From NCBI GenBank assembly GCA_014801955.1, contig JAAVDE010000023.1, positions 1 through 64,000 of the forward strand: DNA of 64,000 nt, given 5' to 3'. This document shows positions 47,352 to 56,123 of this stretch, in pieces. Position 1 is the first letter of the stretch, and the number at the start of each line of letters is the position of its first letter. Source of the DNA: Bacteroides sp. Its GTDB lineage: Bacteria > Bacteroidota > Bacteroidia > Bacteroidales > Muribaculaceae. Both the position numbers and the translations under genes were made by a program. Under the pieces are notes generated by a model. It did no database searches. It was not told the DNA's origin and saw only the letters and a program-made list of their open reading frames with translations.

Positions 47352-47367
47352 TATGTTATATAACATA
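47352..47367. promoter_or_regulatory. 16-bp perfect palindrome TATGTTATATAACATA
   Basis: It lies in the AT-rich gap between the rhlE stop and the susC promoter. A wider inverted pair CGTTATGT (47349-47356) and ACATAACG (47371-47378) partly overlaps it. The arm-spacer pattern equals that at 2415-2430. No T-run follows on the minus strand, so a terminator for rhlE is less likely than an operator. Confidence 0.5.
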
Positions 47368-47392
47368 TTTACATAACGCGAAAATTTGAATT

Positions 47393-48679
47393 TTATTTTT
47401 CGCCACCCTCGCGCGGACGCTGCGGCTTTCGGCGGCGCCAGTTGCGGCGCGAGCGCTGACGGTCGCCGCGCCCCCGGCCTTTCTTTTCGGCGCCGGCCTC
47501 GGTTTCGGCGGTGGCGGCGGGCTTTTCGGGCTGCTTTTCCTCCTTTTTGGGGCGCAGATGCTCCGGAAGCTGACCGCGCTCAACGGGCTTGCCGAGAAAA
47601 TCTTCGATATACTTGAATTTGCGGCGCTCGCGCTCGCCGACGAGAGTCACGGCAACGCCCTCCTCGCCGGCGCGGGCGGTGCGGCCGATGCGGTGAACGT
47701 AGTCCTCGGCGTCGTGGGGAACGTCGAAGTTAACGACCATCGTAATGTCGTCGATGTCGATGCCGCGGGCAACGATGTCGGTCGCAACGAGGATGTCGGT
47801 ATTGCCGGCGCGGAAGTTGCGCATAACCTCCTCGCGGACAGTCTGATCCAGATCGGAGTGCATTTCGCCTACGGCGAGCTTCTTGCGTCGCAGGGCGCGG
47901 GCCAAATCCTTGACTTTCAGCTTCGACGACGCAAAAACGATTACCCGCTTGGAGTTGACCGAGTCAAACAGATGGAGCAGCAGTGCCTCCTTCTGGCGCT
48001 CGCCGCAGATGTAGACCTTCTGATGCACCTTTTCGGTGGGCCGGCTAACCGCGATTTTGATTTCAACCGGGTCGGTCAGCAGCGACTTGGCCATCTTTTG
48101 GATTTTCGGCGGCATTGTTGCCGAAAACATCAGCGTTTGGCGCGACTGAGGCAGGTGCTTGGCAATCTGCATGATGTCGTCGTTGAAACCCATGTCGAGC
48201 ATTCGGTCGGCCTCGTCGAGAATAAAAAATTCCACCTCCGAGAGGTCAACGTAGCCCATCGATAGGTGGGCGAGCAGGCGACCGGGAGTTGCGATAACCA
48301 CTTCGGCACCCATCTGCAGGCCGCGCTGCTGGCGGGCATAGCCTGCGCCGTCGGTTCCGCCATAGATTGGCAGCGAGCTGATTGGCAGGAAGTAGCTGAA
48401 TCCCTGCATCTGAGCGTCGATTTGCAGGGCGAGCTCGCGCGTCGGCGTCATAACGACGCACTTAACCTTGTCGGAAGCCTTGCGTTTGCCCAGCTCGTTG
48501 ATTACGGGCAGGAGAAAGGCGGCGGTCTTGCCCGTGCCGGTCTGGGCAACGGCTATGAGGTCGCGTCCGGCAAGAGCTGCCGGAATAGCCTGTTCCTGAA
48601 TGGGGGTACACTGCTCGAAGTGCATATCATAGAGCGCGTCAAGAACGTCGTCGGTCAAATCTAAATCTTCAAAAAACAT
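47393..48679 (-). CDS. rhlE: DEAD-box RNA helicase, RhlE type
   Basis: 428 residues starting at MFFEDLDLTDDVLDALYDM; codons upstream to 48715 include the promoter box and are not used. Motifs in order: Q motif FEQCTPIQEQAIP, Walker A AQTGTGKT, PTRELALQ, TPGRLLAHL, DEADRMLDMGF, SATMP, and HRIGRTARAG. After about residue 370 comes a low-complexity tail rich in Glu/Lys/Pro then Arg/Gly (GRGRGDRQRSRRNWRRRK), typical of RhlE/CsdA-like helicases and suited to RNA binding. Likely role in rRNA maturation or mRNA turnover. Divergent from the M60 peptidase gene; its -7 box TAAATTTG is at 48713-48720. Confidence 0.92.
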   Translation of the reverse strand: MFFEDLDLTDDVLDALYDMHFEQCTPIQEQAIPAALAGRDLIAVAQTGTGKTAAFLLPVINELGKRKASDKVKCVVMTPTRELALQIDAQMQGFSYFLPISSLPIYGGTDGAGYARQQRGLQMGAEVVIATPGRLLAHLSMGYVDLSEVEFFILDEADRMLDMGFNDDIMQIAKHLPQSRQTLMFSATMPPKIQKMAKSLLTDPVEIKIAVSRPTEKVHQKVYICGERQKEALLLHLFDSVNSKRVIVFASSKLKVKDLARALRRKKLAVGEMHSDLDQTVREEVMRNFRAGNTDILVATDIVARGIDIDDITMVVNFDVPHDAEDYVHRIGRTARAGEEGVAVTLVGERERRKFKYIEDFLGKPVERGQLPEHLRPKKEEKQPEKPAATAETEAGAEKKGRGRGDRQRSRRNWRRRKPQRPREGGEK

Positions 48680-48712
48680 AGATAATTGTCTTTTTTGAGT
48701 GCGAATTGGGTG

Positions 48713-48720
48713 CAAATTTA
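48713..48720 (-). promoter_or_regulatory. rhlE promoter -7 box
   Basis: CAAATTTA on the plus strand, TAAATTTG on the minus strand, 34 nt before the ATG. Confidence 0.6.
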
Positions 48721-48751
48721 CGGCAAAAATCCAAAATTTCGAAATAAATGT

Positions 48752-48781
48752 TTGGAAAGTCGCAAAAAAAACTTAATTTTG
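48752..48781 (+). promoter_or_regulatory. Promoter of the M60 peptidase gene
   Basis: TTG (48752-48754), a 19-bp spacer, then TAATTTTG (48774-48781); ATG at 48825. Confidence 0.65.
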
Positions 48782-48824
48782 CACCTTATATAATAATCAT
48801 TTCAATCACAATCTCACCCGTTAA

Positions 48825-51800
48825 ATGAAATCTAATATCATTTCGGCCATGCTGCTGAGCGTGTGTGCCCTCGCTGGCGCATTTCCCGCAGCGGCCCAGA
48901 AGCAATTGCCGGCAACGAAGCTGGGAGCTCTGGTCTATGGCAAAAGTTCAATCACTCTGTCAGACAACGAGGCAACCGAAATGGTTCTGCCCGCCTACTC
49001 GCGCTATAAATTCGTTGTGAGCGACGAGGACTGGGTGCATCCGTCGATTAAAAACGGCGCCATCCACCTGGAAATCGACCAAAACGCCTCGGCAACCACC
49101 CGCCGCGCAACCCTGGCGATCCGCTCGTCGGCCGGCGCGACCACTAACATGACCCTCGAGCAACCCGGCTGGGACTTCGCAACCGACGCCATCGGCGCCC
49201 ACGAAGCCGCGTTTGCCAAACCGGTTCGCTGCGTCGATGCCGCCAAGAGCTCGGCCGGTCGCGCCCAATCGTCGGCCGAAGGCATTGCAATGACCATCGA
49301 CGGCAACACGGCAACCATGTATCACTCCAGCTATTCGGGCTTCTCGGGCCGCGTTGCCGACCAGCGCCCCGTTCTGGAATATTACTTCACCGCCGAGGGC
49401 GACCTGAACAACGGCGTTGACCTGGAGTCGATGACCTACGTTCCGCGCCAGGACGGCGGCAACAACGGCAACTTCGGCGAAATCGCCGTTGAAGTAGCCC
49501 ACAAAAACGGATCCTCGCTGAAGTGGACCTCAATCAGCGACGAGCTCATTGACCTGAAAATGAGCGGCAACGCATCGACCATCGCCTTCCCCTCGGAGCT
49601 GCAAAACGGTATTTTGGGCGTGCGCGTAACGGTTCACTCCGGCGCCTCGGGCATCGCCAACGGCCAGGACGGCCAGTATGCCTCGTGCGCGGAAATGCAG
49701 TTCAACAAAAAGAACTTCGTCAGCCCCGGCGCGGCAGTGTTTGCCGACAATATCTGCTCCAAACTGAAACCGGGCGTTACGCAGGCCGACATCGACGCTC
49801 TGGCCGACCCGTTCTATAAAAAGCTGGCCCAACTGATTTTCAACGGCGACTATGACCCGACCAATATGGTCAGCAACCACCACGCTGTCATGACTCCGCA
49901 AACCCTGGCCGAAACATGGAACGCCCCCGGCAAATGCTACGACCAGTCGCAGGGCATCACCGGCGTTGTTCTCAACCCCGGCAAGTACGTTGTTCTGGTT
50001 TCCGACATCCCCGCCGACAAGGGCACCGTAGGCATGGTTCTTATTCGCTGGCACGGCCACGAAAGCTACCAGGACGCCAACAACAAGGAGGTCAAATGGT
50101 ATGCCGAACGCTTTAACTACAACCTGGTCAACGGCGTCAACATCATTGAGGTTCCCGAGGTTTCGCGCCCCGACGAAAAAATCGTGAAAGGCCACGACCA
50201 GGGCCTGGCCTACATCAACAACTTCGACGACAAGGTAACCACCCCCGACGAGGGCGCCGCACGCGCCGTTAACGTCCACATCGTCGGCGGCCTCTTCAAC
50301 GGCTATCTGTCGAACCTGAAAACCAACGCCGAAAACCAGGCAACGCTCGACGCCTCAGTCTACCCGGTTATGGACTGCGTCGGCACGCGCGTCCACTCCG
50401 TTTGGCAGACCAACGCCCTGAAAAGCTATGCCGCCGGCCAATATGTGCGCTACATCAACCTGCTCGACCAGATTATCGTTTGGGAACACCGCGTTCTCGG
50501 CCTCGACAAATATGACCGAGTGCCGGAAAACCGCACCATGACGTATGTTAACTACGACTACTACATGTATCAGGGCGGCTGGGGCCCGACGTTCAAATAC
50601 GACACCCAGTCGCGCGTCTGCAACCCCGACGTTCTGATGAACCGCGACTCCGACGCTATCTGGGGCCTGTCGCACGAATGGGGCCACCAGCACCAGATGG
50701 CACCCTACTTCCGCTGGATCGGCACCGCCGAGGTTTCCAACAACATTTTCTCGGCCTACAACGTGATCCACATGGGCTACAACGTGCGCACCAACCGCGA
50801 ACGCTACCACTACAGCAACTGGCACGATTTCAACGGCCAGCCCTCGCGAATCCGCCGCATCTTCCTCAACGACGACTATAATCGCGACATCACCGCGCCC
50901 AAAGACGGCGAAACAAAAACGGCCAACGACGGCGACAACATCGTTATGTCGCTCCGCACCGACGCCGCCAAGGCCGCCAAGGCGGGCAACGCCTTCTGGT
51001 GGTGCGACGAGCTGAAGCAGTTTGCCCTCGACCAGGTCAAGTATCCCACCAAGCGCCTGGCCTCGGACAAGACCTATTCCGGCGCGCCGACCGACACCTG
51101 GAACACCGCCAACACCGCCGACCCGCGCAACATCGTTGACCCGCGCCGCGCCCTCAACGCCATCGAGGCTTATTCGAGCAATAACGGCGAGCTGATTCTC
51201 GCGCCGTTCCTCTATCTGATGTATTATTTCTCGGAAGAGAACCCCGACCGCCTGCCCGAAGACTATCGCCCCGACCTCTGGCCCGACCTGTTCGAAGCCA
51301 TGCGCCAGAACGACTATCCCAACGGCTCCACCGTGGAACCGAACAAAACCACGCCCGACAAATATGAAATCCTGACCTCGATTTTCAACTCCAACCGCTC
51401 AACCGACCCGTCGGTCAACAAGGTTCAGCAGTTCAAGCAGCTCTTCCCCGAATCATGCTGGACCAAGCGCGGCTACATCGGCGGCGAGAACGACCGCATC
51501 GCGTGGACCCAGAACTCGGGCCCGGCGATTCTTAACTGCGTGCGCAAGCTCTCGCGCCTGACCGGCTATAACCTCTGGAGCTACTTCGAACCGTTTGGCC
51601 TCTTCACTGTTGCGGCCATCGAGCAGGGCGACTATGGTATTCAGTACTACATAATGACCGACGCCATGTATGACGAGTTCAAGGCCGACATGTATCAGCT
51701 CGAAAAGGATGGCATCGTCAAACCGCTCCCCGAAGATATGCGCATGAAGATTTCGACCGTCGACGCGCCGGTTTATCCGAAACCCGAAATTCCCAACGAC

Positions 51801-51827
51801 CGTCCCATCACCAGTAACGACAACTAA
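48825..51827 (+). CDS. Secreted M60-family (enhancin/mucinase-like) zinc peptidase
   Basis: 1000 residues. Signal peptide about 1-24 (ends AAAQK). Residues about 30-105 form a BACON-like beta domain (LSDNEATEMVLPAYSRYKF ... MTLEQPGW). Residues about 125-290 resemble an F5/8-type (CBM32-like) carbohydrate-binding domain (SAEGIAMTIDGNTATMYHSS and GILGVRVTVHSG). The peptidase M60 domain carries the gluzincin motif HEWGHQHQ (H617, E618, H621) with the downstream glutamate in TAEVSN (E636). M60 proteases of gut bacteria cleave O-glycosylated mucin-type proteins, recognising glycans. Secretion and the CBM support that role here. The next secreted gene starts 26 nt downstream in the same direction. 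No C-terminal YDLQGR-type tail. Confidence 0.9.
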   Translation: MKSNIISAMLLSVCALAGAFPAAAQKQLPATKLGALVYGKSSITLSDNEATEMVLPAYSRYKFVVSDEDWVHPSIKNGAIHLEIDQNASATTRRATLAIRSSAGATTNMTLEQPGWDFATDAIGAHEAAFAKPVRCVDAAKSSAGRAQSSAEGIAMTIDGNTATMYHSSYSGFSGRVADQRPVLEYYFTAEGDLNNGVDLESMTYVPRQDGGNNGNFGEIAVEVAHKNGSSLKWTSISDELIDLKMSGNASTIAFPSELQNGILGVRVTVHSGASGIANGQDGQYASCAEMQFNKKNFVSPGAAVFADNICSKLKPGVTQADIDALADPFYKKLAQLIFNGDYDPTNMVSNHHAVMTPQTLAETWNAPGKCYDQSQGITGVVLNPGKYVVLVSDIPADKGTVGMVLIRWHGHESYQDANNKEVKWYAERFNYNLVNGVNIIEVPEVSRPDEKIVKGHDQGLAYINNFDDKVTTPDEGAARAVNVHIVGGLFNGYLSNLKTNAENQATLDASVYPVMDCVGTRVHSVWQTNALKSYAAGQYVRYINLLDQIIVWEHRVLGLDKYDRVPENRTMTYVNYDYYMYQGGWGPTFKYDTQSRVCNPDVLMNRDSDAIWGLSHEWGHQHQMAPYFRWIGTAEVSNNIFSAYNVIHMGYNVRTNRERYHYSNWHDFNGQPSRIRRIFLNDDYNRDITAPKDGETKTANDGDNIVMSLRTDAAKAAKAGNAFWWCDELKQFALDQVKYPTKRLASDKTYSGAPTDTWNTANTADPRNIVDPRRALNAIEAYSSNNGELILAPFLYLMYYFSEENPDRLPEDYRPDLWPDLFEAMRQNDYPNGSTVEPNKTTPDKYEILTSIFNSNRSTDPSVNKVQQFKQLFPESCWTKRGYIGGENDRIAWTQNSGPAILNCVRKLSRLTGYNLWSYFEPFGLFTVAAIEQGDYGIQYYIMTDAMYDEFKADMYQLEKDGIVKPLPEDMRMKISTVDAPVYPKPEIPNDRPITSNDN

Positions 51828-51853
51828 TCCACCCCCTCCCCCACTCCATCCAA

Positions 51854-53632
51854 ATGAAAAATCAAGCATTATCCATGCTCCTCCTGGCCGGCGGCTGCCT
51901 CAGCGCTGCTGCTGCAATCGAGATTACCTCGACCGAGGAGTTTTCAAACGATAAGGTCTACCTTCTGATGCGCGACGCTCTGAACACCACGGCCGGCCGC
52001 GGCTACGCCTACGTTGAGGGCACCGGAACGAAGGCCACCCTCTTCACCGCCGCCGCAACGAAAACCGACACCACCAAAGCGGCCTGCCACTTCTCCATCC
52101 ACTACTCCCCGCGCGAAAAGGCGTTCTACCTCTATAACCTCGGCAGCGAAATGTTCATTACCGGCAATTCGTCGCACCAGGCCTGCGTTTCGTCATCGGC
52201 GGTTGACTGCGTGCCGCTCTATAGCGAGCTGGCCGAACATTGGCTGCTCGACTGCGGCGGCTACGTCCTGGCCTCCGACCGCGAGGACGGCTTCACGATG
52301 TTCTACGACGACCTGACTCTGGCGCGCGCCCGCCAGGGAGCCACCCACTTCCTCATCACCGAAAAATTCGGCGAAACGGTAGCCCCCGAGGTCTCCGACG
52401 CCATCGAGGCTAAAATCGCCGCCTCGCGCGAATCGGCGCTGAAGGTCTATCGCACCTTCCTTTCATCGGCAGCCAAGGTTATCAACACCAACGAACTCGG
52501 CCGCTACCTGGGCGAGTATGACCTGGAAGCGCTGACCTATGCGCTCGACCACGAAGAAGATTACTCCATCGCCGAAATCGAAGCCATTTACCAGGAAACG
52601 CTGCTGAGCCGCTATCCGAAGCCCGGCCACTACTACCGAATCCACAACGGCGCCCGCCCGGTAGGCGGCGTTGCAGGCCGACCGAACAACTATCTGTCGA
52701 CCGACCTGGACGGCACCCTGCGCGTGCGCACTCTCGAGAACCCCGCGGCGAATGTTGCGACCGAAGGCACGTCGGACGACCTGGTGCTCTTCCGCTTCTG
52801 GCCCGTTGACGGCGACCGCTCGCAGGTCAACATCGAAGCCGCCGCCTTTGGCGAATACTTCGCCGGCGGCGCCAACACAGAGCGCGTCGGCCTGGGCAGC
52901 CTCGACGGCTCCACGGTCTATGAACTGTCGACCACGTCGCCCACCGGCCGCGTTTTCCGCATGTCGATTCCGTCGAAGAACTCGCACCTGAGCGTAACCT
53001 CCGTTCCCGACTGCTACCTCTGGGGCTACTCAACGCTCGAAACCGCCAACCAGTGGTATATCGAGCCGGTCGACTCGATTGTTATCCCCGTTGACGACAA
53101 CGGCTATGCAACCGCCTGCCTGCCCTGCGGCATCGCCCTGCCCGAAGGCGCCAAGGCCTACACCGTAACCGACGTTTCCGCCGGCAAAGCCTACGTTGAG
53201 GAAGTTGCCTCGCCCATCCACCTGGGAACCCCACTGATTCTCAAGGCTGCCCCCGGCAAGAGCGAAATCGTTGTTGCCGTTGAAAACACGACCAAGTGGG
53301 TAGCATCGGAAATGACCGGCAACCGCCGCGCAACCGCCGCCGGAATGCCCGGACGCTACGTTCCGCGCTTCTCATCATCGGGCATCACCTTCGCCTATGA
53401 ACCCGCAACCGAAACCGGCGCTACCCCCGGCAGCTGCTATATCGTTTCCGATGACCAAGGTGCGCTCCAAACCGTTATGGGCGCCAACCCCGACGCTTCA
53501 ATCGAAGAAATCTCGGCAGCCGAGGCCGCCGGCCGCAAGCTCTATGACCTGACCGGCCGCCCCGTTACGGGCACTCCCCGCCCCGGCGTCTACGTTGACG
53601 CAACGACGCGCCACACTCTCCGAATCAACTGA
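51854..53632 (+). CDS. Secreted protein of unknown function, partner of the M60 peptidase
   Basis: 592 residues with a signal peptide (MKNQALSMLLLAGGCLSAAA). The N-terminal part (about 25-170) looks ricin/beta-trefoil-like (VYLLMRDALNTTAGRGYAYV ... KAFYLYNLGSEMFI), similar in style to the N-terminal modules of the GH95 protein. A helical segment (about 190-255) follows, then a second such module (HYYRIHNGARPVGG ... NQWYIEP). A beta-rich C-terminal domain comes next (YATACLPCGIALPEGAKAY). The end, LYDLTGRPVTGTPRPGVYVD, is a sorting-like tail. It lies 26 nt after the M60 gene and before a strong terminator, so it belongs to the same transcript. A glycan-binding accessory role is inferred. Confidence 0.75.
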   Translation: MKNQALSMLLLAGGCLSAAAAIEITSTEEFSNDKVYLLMRDALNTTAGRGYAYVEGTGTKATLFTAAATKTDTTKAACHFSIHYSPREKAFYLYNLGSEMFITGNSSHQACVSSSAVDCVPLYSELAEHWLLDCGGYVLASDREDGFTMFYDDLTLARARQGATHFLITEKFGETVAPEVSDAIEAKIAASRESALKVYRTFLSSAAKVINTNELGRYLGEYDLEALTYALDHEEDYSIAEIEAIYQETLLSRYPKPGHYYRIHNGARPVGGVAGRPNNYLSTDLDGTLRVRTLENPAANVATEGTSDDLVLFRFWPVDGDRSQVNIEAAAFGEYFAGGANTERVGLGSLDGSTVYELSTTSPTGRVFRMSIPSKNSHLSVTSVPDCYLWGYSTLETANQWYIEPVDSIVIPVDDNGYATACLPCGIALPEGAKAYTVTDVSAGKAYVEEVASPIHLGTPLILKAAPGKSEIVVAVENTTKWVASEMTGNRRATAAGMPGRYVPRFSSSGITFAYEPATETGATPGSCYIVSDDQGALQTVMGANPDASIEEISAAEAAGRKLYDLTGRPVTGTPRPGVYVDATTRHTLRIN

Positions 53633-53643
53633 TAAAGAGATAC

Positions 53644-53681
53644 GAAAAAAGGAGTTCGACAATGTCGAACTCCTTTTTTTT
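53644..53681. terminator. Bidirectional terminator between secreted protein gene and tRNA-Cys
   Basis: GGAGTTCGAC (53651-53660), loop AAT, GTCGAACTCC (53664-53673): a perfect 10-bp stem with A-run before and T-run after. It can terminate the plus-strand M60 operon and the minus-strand tRNA transcript. Confidence 0.9.
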
Positions 53682-53682
53682 G

Positions 53683-53753
53683 AGGTCCCAAGCAGAATCG
53701 AACTGCTGTGCACGGTTTTGCAGACCGTTGCCTCACCACTCGGCCATGGAACC
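53683..53753 (-). tRNA. tRNA-Cys (GCA)
   Basis: A 71-nt cloverleaf on the minus strand. Acceptor GGTTCCA pairs with TGGGACC with one G-U pair. The D arm carries GGTG, the anticodon stem is ACGGT/ACCGT with loop CTGCAAA (anticodon GCA), and the T arm is AGCAG-TTCGATT-CTGCT. Discriminator base is U, as expected for cysteine tRNA. CCA is not encoded. Confidence 0.93.
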
Positions 53754-53816
53754 TTGGTTTTGCGCCGCAAAGTTATGCAATTTCTGCGAACTGTGCAAAT
53801 TTTTGCGCAACTTTTT

Positions 53817-55334
53817 TTACTGATGGCTCGGACGGAGCAGGTCGTTAACGGTTTTTACGGGGTTAAACGTAGCGGCGGGAACTTCGACGAAAACGGTATT
53901 CCAGTCGCTCATTGCGCCATTCCAGAGGCCGGGGAGCTCAAGCGCCTGCAGCTCGCGACCCTGGGCGGATTTGCGCGAAATGAAGCCGGTTGCGCGGTCA
54001 ACGTAGTCGGGCAGATTGTAGTGCTTGCCGTCAATGTCGGCAATGTAGCAGACCAGGTCAACCGGGTTGAAGTGCGTTGCCTTGGCCATCAGCTCTTTGT
54101 AGTCAGGAGCAATCTGGTGGCTTTCGAGAATCTGGGGCGACGAGGAGCCGTCGGGATTCACGGCGATGAACGGACCGCCGCCAGGTTCGCCCTCGTTGAC
54201 AACCATGCCACACACACGCAGCGGGCGGTTCAGCTTCTCGATCAGGAAGCCCTCGAGGTCGGCGTCGGAGAGGGTTTTCATGCGCGGGTCGCGAACGTTG
54301 AGCGTCGAGTGGAGGAACTCAATCATTTCGCGCTGGAGCTCGATGGTCGACGTGCCGGAATGGAGCGCGCGCAAATAGGAAGCGATTTTGTCGTGAACGA
54401 GAATCAGCTCGCCGGCAAGAATCTTTTTCCACTTAACGGTTGCCTCGCGGTGGGAGTCGGGAACGACGTTGTCGATGTTCTTGATGAACACGACCGCCGC
54501 GTCAATGTCGTTGAGATTGGCAATGAGAGCGCCGTGGCCGCCGGGACGAAACAGCAGCGAGCCGTCGTCGGTTCGGAAGGGGGTGCCGTCGGGGTTGGCC
54601 GCGATAGTGTCGGTCGAGGCCTTCTGCTCCGAGAGTTGAGCGTCGATTTTGATGCCATATTTAGCTTCGGCGGCGGGAATAACCTCGGCGAGCTTCTGTT
54701 CAAACAGGCGGCGATGGTCGGGGCTCACGGTGAAGTGCAGATGCAGCGTGCCGCCGGGGCGGGTTGCCGTTGCGGCGCCCTCGGCAATCTGCTCCTCGAG
54801 GGGAGTGCGCGAGCCGCCGTCATACTTATGGAACTGCAGCAGGCCCTTGGGGAGCTGGCCATAGTTCAGGCCGGAGCCGCCGATGATTGCGGCGATGATG
54901 TCGCGGTTCTTTCCCTCGGCGCGCAGGTCTTTGACCGACTTGCCGAAGTTATGGATGCAAACGGCATTGAGCGCGGGGAAGAACGCGAACTTCTCAATAT
55001 TCTCGAGAACCTGCTCAACGTCGGAGCCGGGAGCGGGAGTGTCGGTTCCGCCGTCAACGAAATTAAACAGCGCCTTAAACATGCGCGATGCGGCTCCTGA
55101 GGCCGGCACGAACTTGCAGGCCTGTCCGCCATCGTCGACAAACGTTTGCCAGCGGTCGGCGGCTGCCTGCTGCTGCTCGGGCGTCAGGCGCAGGATGCCG
55201 CTGCCGGGAGTTGCCGAATCAATAATCTTCAAATAAGGGAAACCGGTTTTGAAGCGGTTAAGCTGCTCGAGCGCCTCGGCTTCGGAAATGCCGCGTGCTG
55301 CAAGAGTCTTCAGGTCGTGGTCAGTCATGGTCAT
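53817..55334 (-). CDS. DUF4301 family protein
   Basis: 505 residues, no signal peptide, predicted cytoplasmic. It matches the DUF4301 family of Bacteroidota. Recognisable stretches are GISEAEALEQLNRFKTGFPY, FVPASGAASRMFKALF (a nucleotide-sugar-pyrophosphorylase-like glycine-containing loop), LLQFHKYDGGSRTPLEEQ, LLFRPGGHGALIANLNDID and RVCGMVVNEGEPGGGPF. The loop and GGHGAL motifs suggest a UTP-glucose-pyrophosphorylase-like nucleotidyltransferase fold, but activity is not established. The start is ATG 55334; the ATG two codons later is also possible. Minus-strand promoter TAAATTTG at 55363-55370 with aligned TTG at 55390-55392. Confidence 0.82.
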   Translation of the reverse strand: MTMTDHDLKTLAARGISEAEALEQLNRFKTGFPYLKIIDSATPGSGILRLTPEQQQAAADRWQTFVDDGGQACKFVPASGAASRMFKALFNFVDGGTDTPAPGSDVEQVLENIEKFAFFPALNAVCIHNFGKSVKDLRAEGKNRDIIAAIIGGSGLNYGQLPKGLLQFHKYDGGSRTPLEEQIAEGAATATRPGGTLHLHFTVSPDHRRLFEQKLAEVIPAAEAKYGIKIDAQLSEQKASTDTIAANPDGTPFRTDDGSLLFRPGGHGALIANLNDIDAAVVFIKNIDNVVPDSHREATVKWKKILAGELILVHDKIASYLRALHSGTSTIELQREMIEFLHSTLNVRDPRMKTLSDADLEGFLIEKLNRPLRVCGMVVNEGEPGGGPFIAVNPDGSSSPQILESHQIAPDYKELMAKATHFNPVDLVCYIADIDGKHYNLPDYVDRATGFISRKSAQGRELQALELPGLWNGAMSDWNTVFVEVPAATFNPVKTVNDLLRPSHQ

Positions 55335-55362
55335 GAGTTATGGAGGGATTAAAAGTTGTTGA

Positions 55363-55392
55363 CAAATTTAGCAAATCTTCGCGAACCCGCAA
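55363..55392 (-). promoter_or_regulatory. DUF4301 gene promoter
   Basis: Minus-strand TTG (55390-55392), a 19-bp spacer, and TAAATTTG (55363-55370). Confidence 0.65.
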
Positions 55393-55493
55393 AACCTTTT
55401 CAAAAAAAATCGCCAAGTCCGCTTAGTTATCTAATCGCAACGCTGCACCTGTATAAACCCCGAAATGCCGCAATTGTTTAACAGACATGAATT

Positions 55494-55523
55494 TTGCAAC
55501 TTGAGAAATATTTAGTATATTTG
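55494..55523 (+). promoter_or_regulatory. Promoter of the Panacea-domain operon
   Basis: TTG (55494-55496), a 19-bp spacer, then TATATTTG (55516-55523). Confidence 0.65.
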
Positions 55524-55565
55524 CGGTGGGTTATCCATTACAAGATGGTAAAGAATTTAGACACA

Positions 55566-56123
55566 ATGAGTAATTACAACAGCCAAAAACTCACAGAATT
55601 AGTTCTCTACATACTCAACAAGACCGGTGGAGTTGACTTCTATCATGCGTTTAAGATTCTCTATTTCGCTGAAATGAAACATCTTGCGAAATGGGGAAGC
55701 AGCTTTGTCCCCGACAAGTTTTGCGCGCTAAAGTATGGGCCCGTTCCCACCCGGCTATATGATGCCGTCAAAGAGCTTAGCCGTCCGAACCCATGTATGC
55801 CGCTATCAGCCGAACTGGCCGAGGCCGTTCAGATTGCCGGAGAGGACGCGCCGAATGTTCTGCTGCCCAAACGAGAGGCCGACACCGAATTCCTGTCCAA
55901 ATCAGAGATTGAAGCACTGAACCAGTCAATTGAGGAAAATAAATCATTGACTTTCCGACAACTTCTGAGTAAGTCACACGATGAAGCATGGACCGAGGCC
56001 GAACGATACACTAATGGAACGAACATTATCTCACCAATCTCTATGGCGCGGGTGCTCAATGCCGACGAAGCTGTTATTGACTATATTGAAGAGCAATTAA
56101 AAATCGAAAAAGCCTTGAAATAA
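55566..56123 (+). CDS. Panacea-domain (DUF4065/SocA-like) antitoxin
   Basis: 185 residues from ATG 55566 (MSNYNSQKLTELVLYILN); ATG 55545, seven codons earlier, is an alternative. The Panacea/DUF4065 core is seen in TGGVDFYHAFKILYFAEMKH, LAKWGSSFVPDKFCALKYGP and VPTRLYDAVKELSR. Panacea proteins neutralise many unrelated toxins by direct binding (PanA of PanAT systems; SocA is a ClpXP adaptor relative). The C-terminal helical part (EIEALNQSIEENKSLTFRQL) extends beyond the core and could contact the toxin. The stop overlaps the ATG of the next gene (TAATG), an arrangement common in toxin-antitoxin operons. Mixed, AT-richer codon use compared with neighbours suggests horizontal acquisition. Confidence 0.85.
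   Translation: MSNYNSQKLTELVLYILNKTGGVDFYHAFKILYFAEMKHLAKWGSSFVPDKFCALKYGPVPTRLYDAVKELSRPNPCMPLSAELAEAVQIAGEDAPNVLLPKREADTEFLSKSEIEALNQSIEENKSLTFRQLLSKSHDEAWTEAERYTNGTNIISPISMARVLNADEAVIDYIEEQLKIEKALK

Noticed and set aside
53683-53753. tRNA-Cys as an integration attachment site
   Set aside because: Only one copy of the tRNA 3' end was seen, and there is no integrase or phage/plasmid gene on either side.
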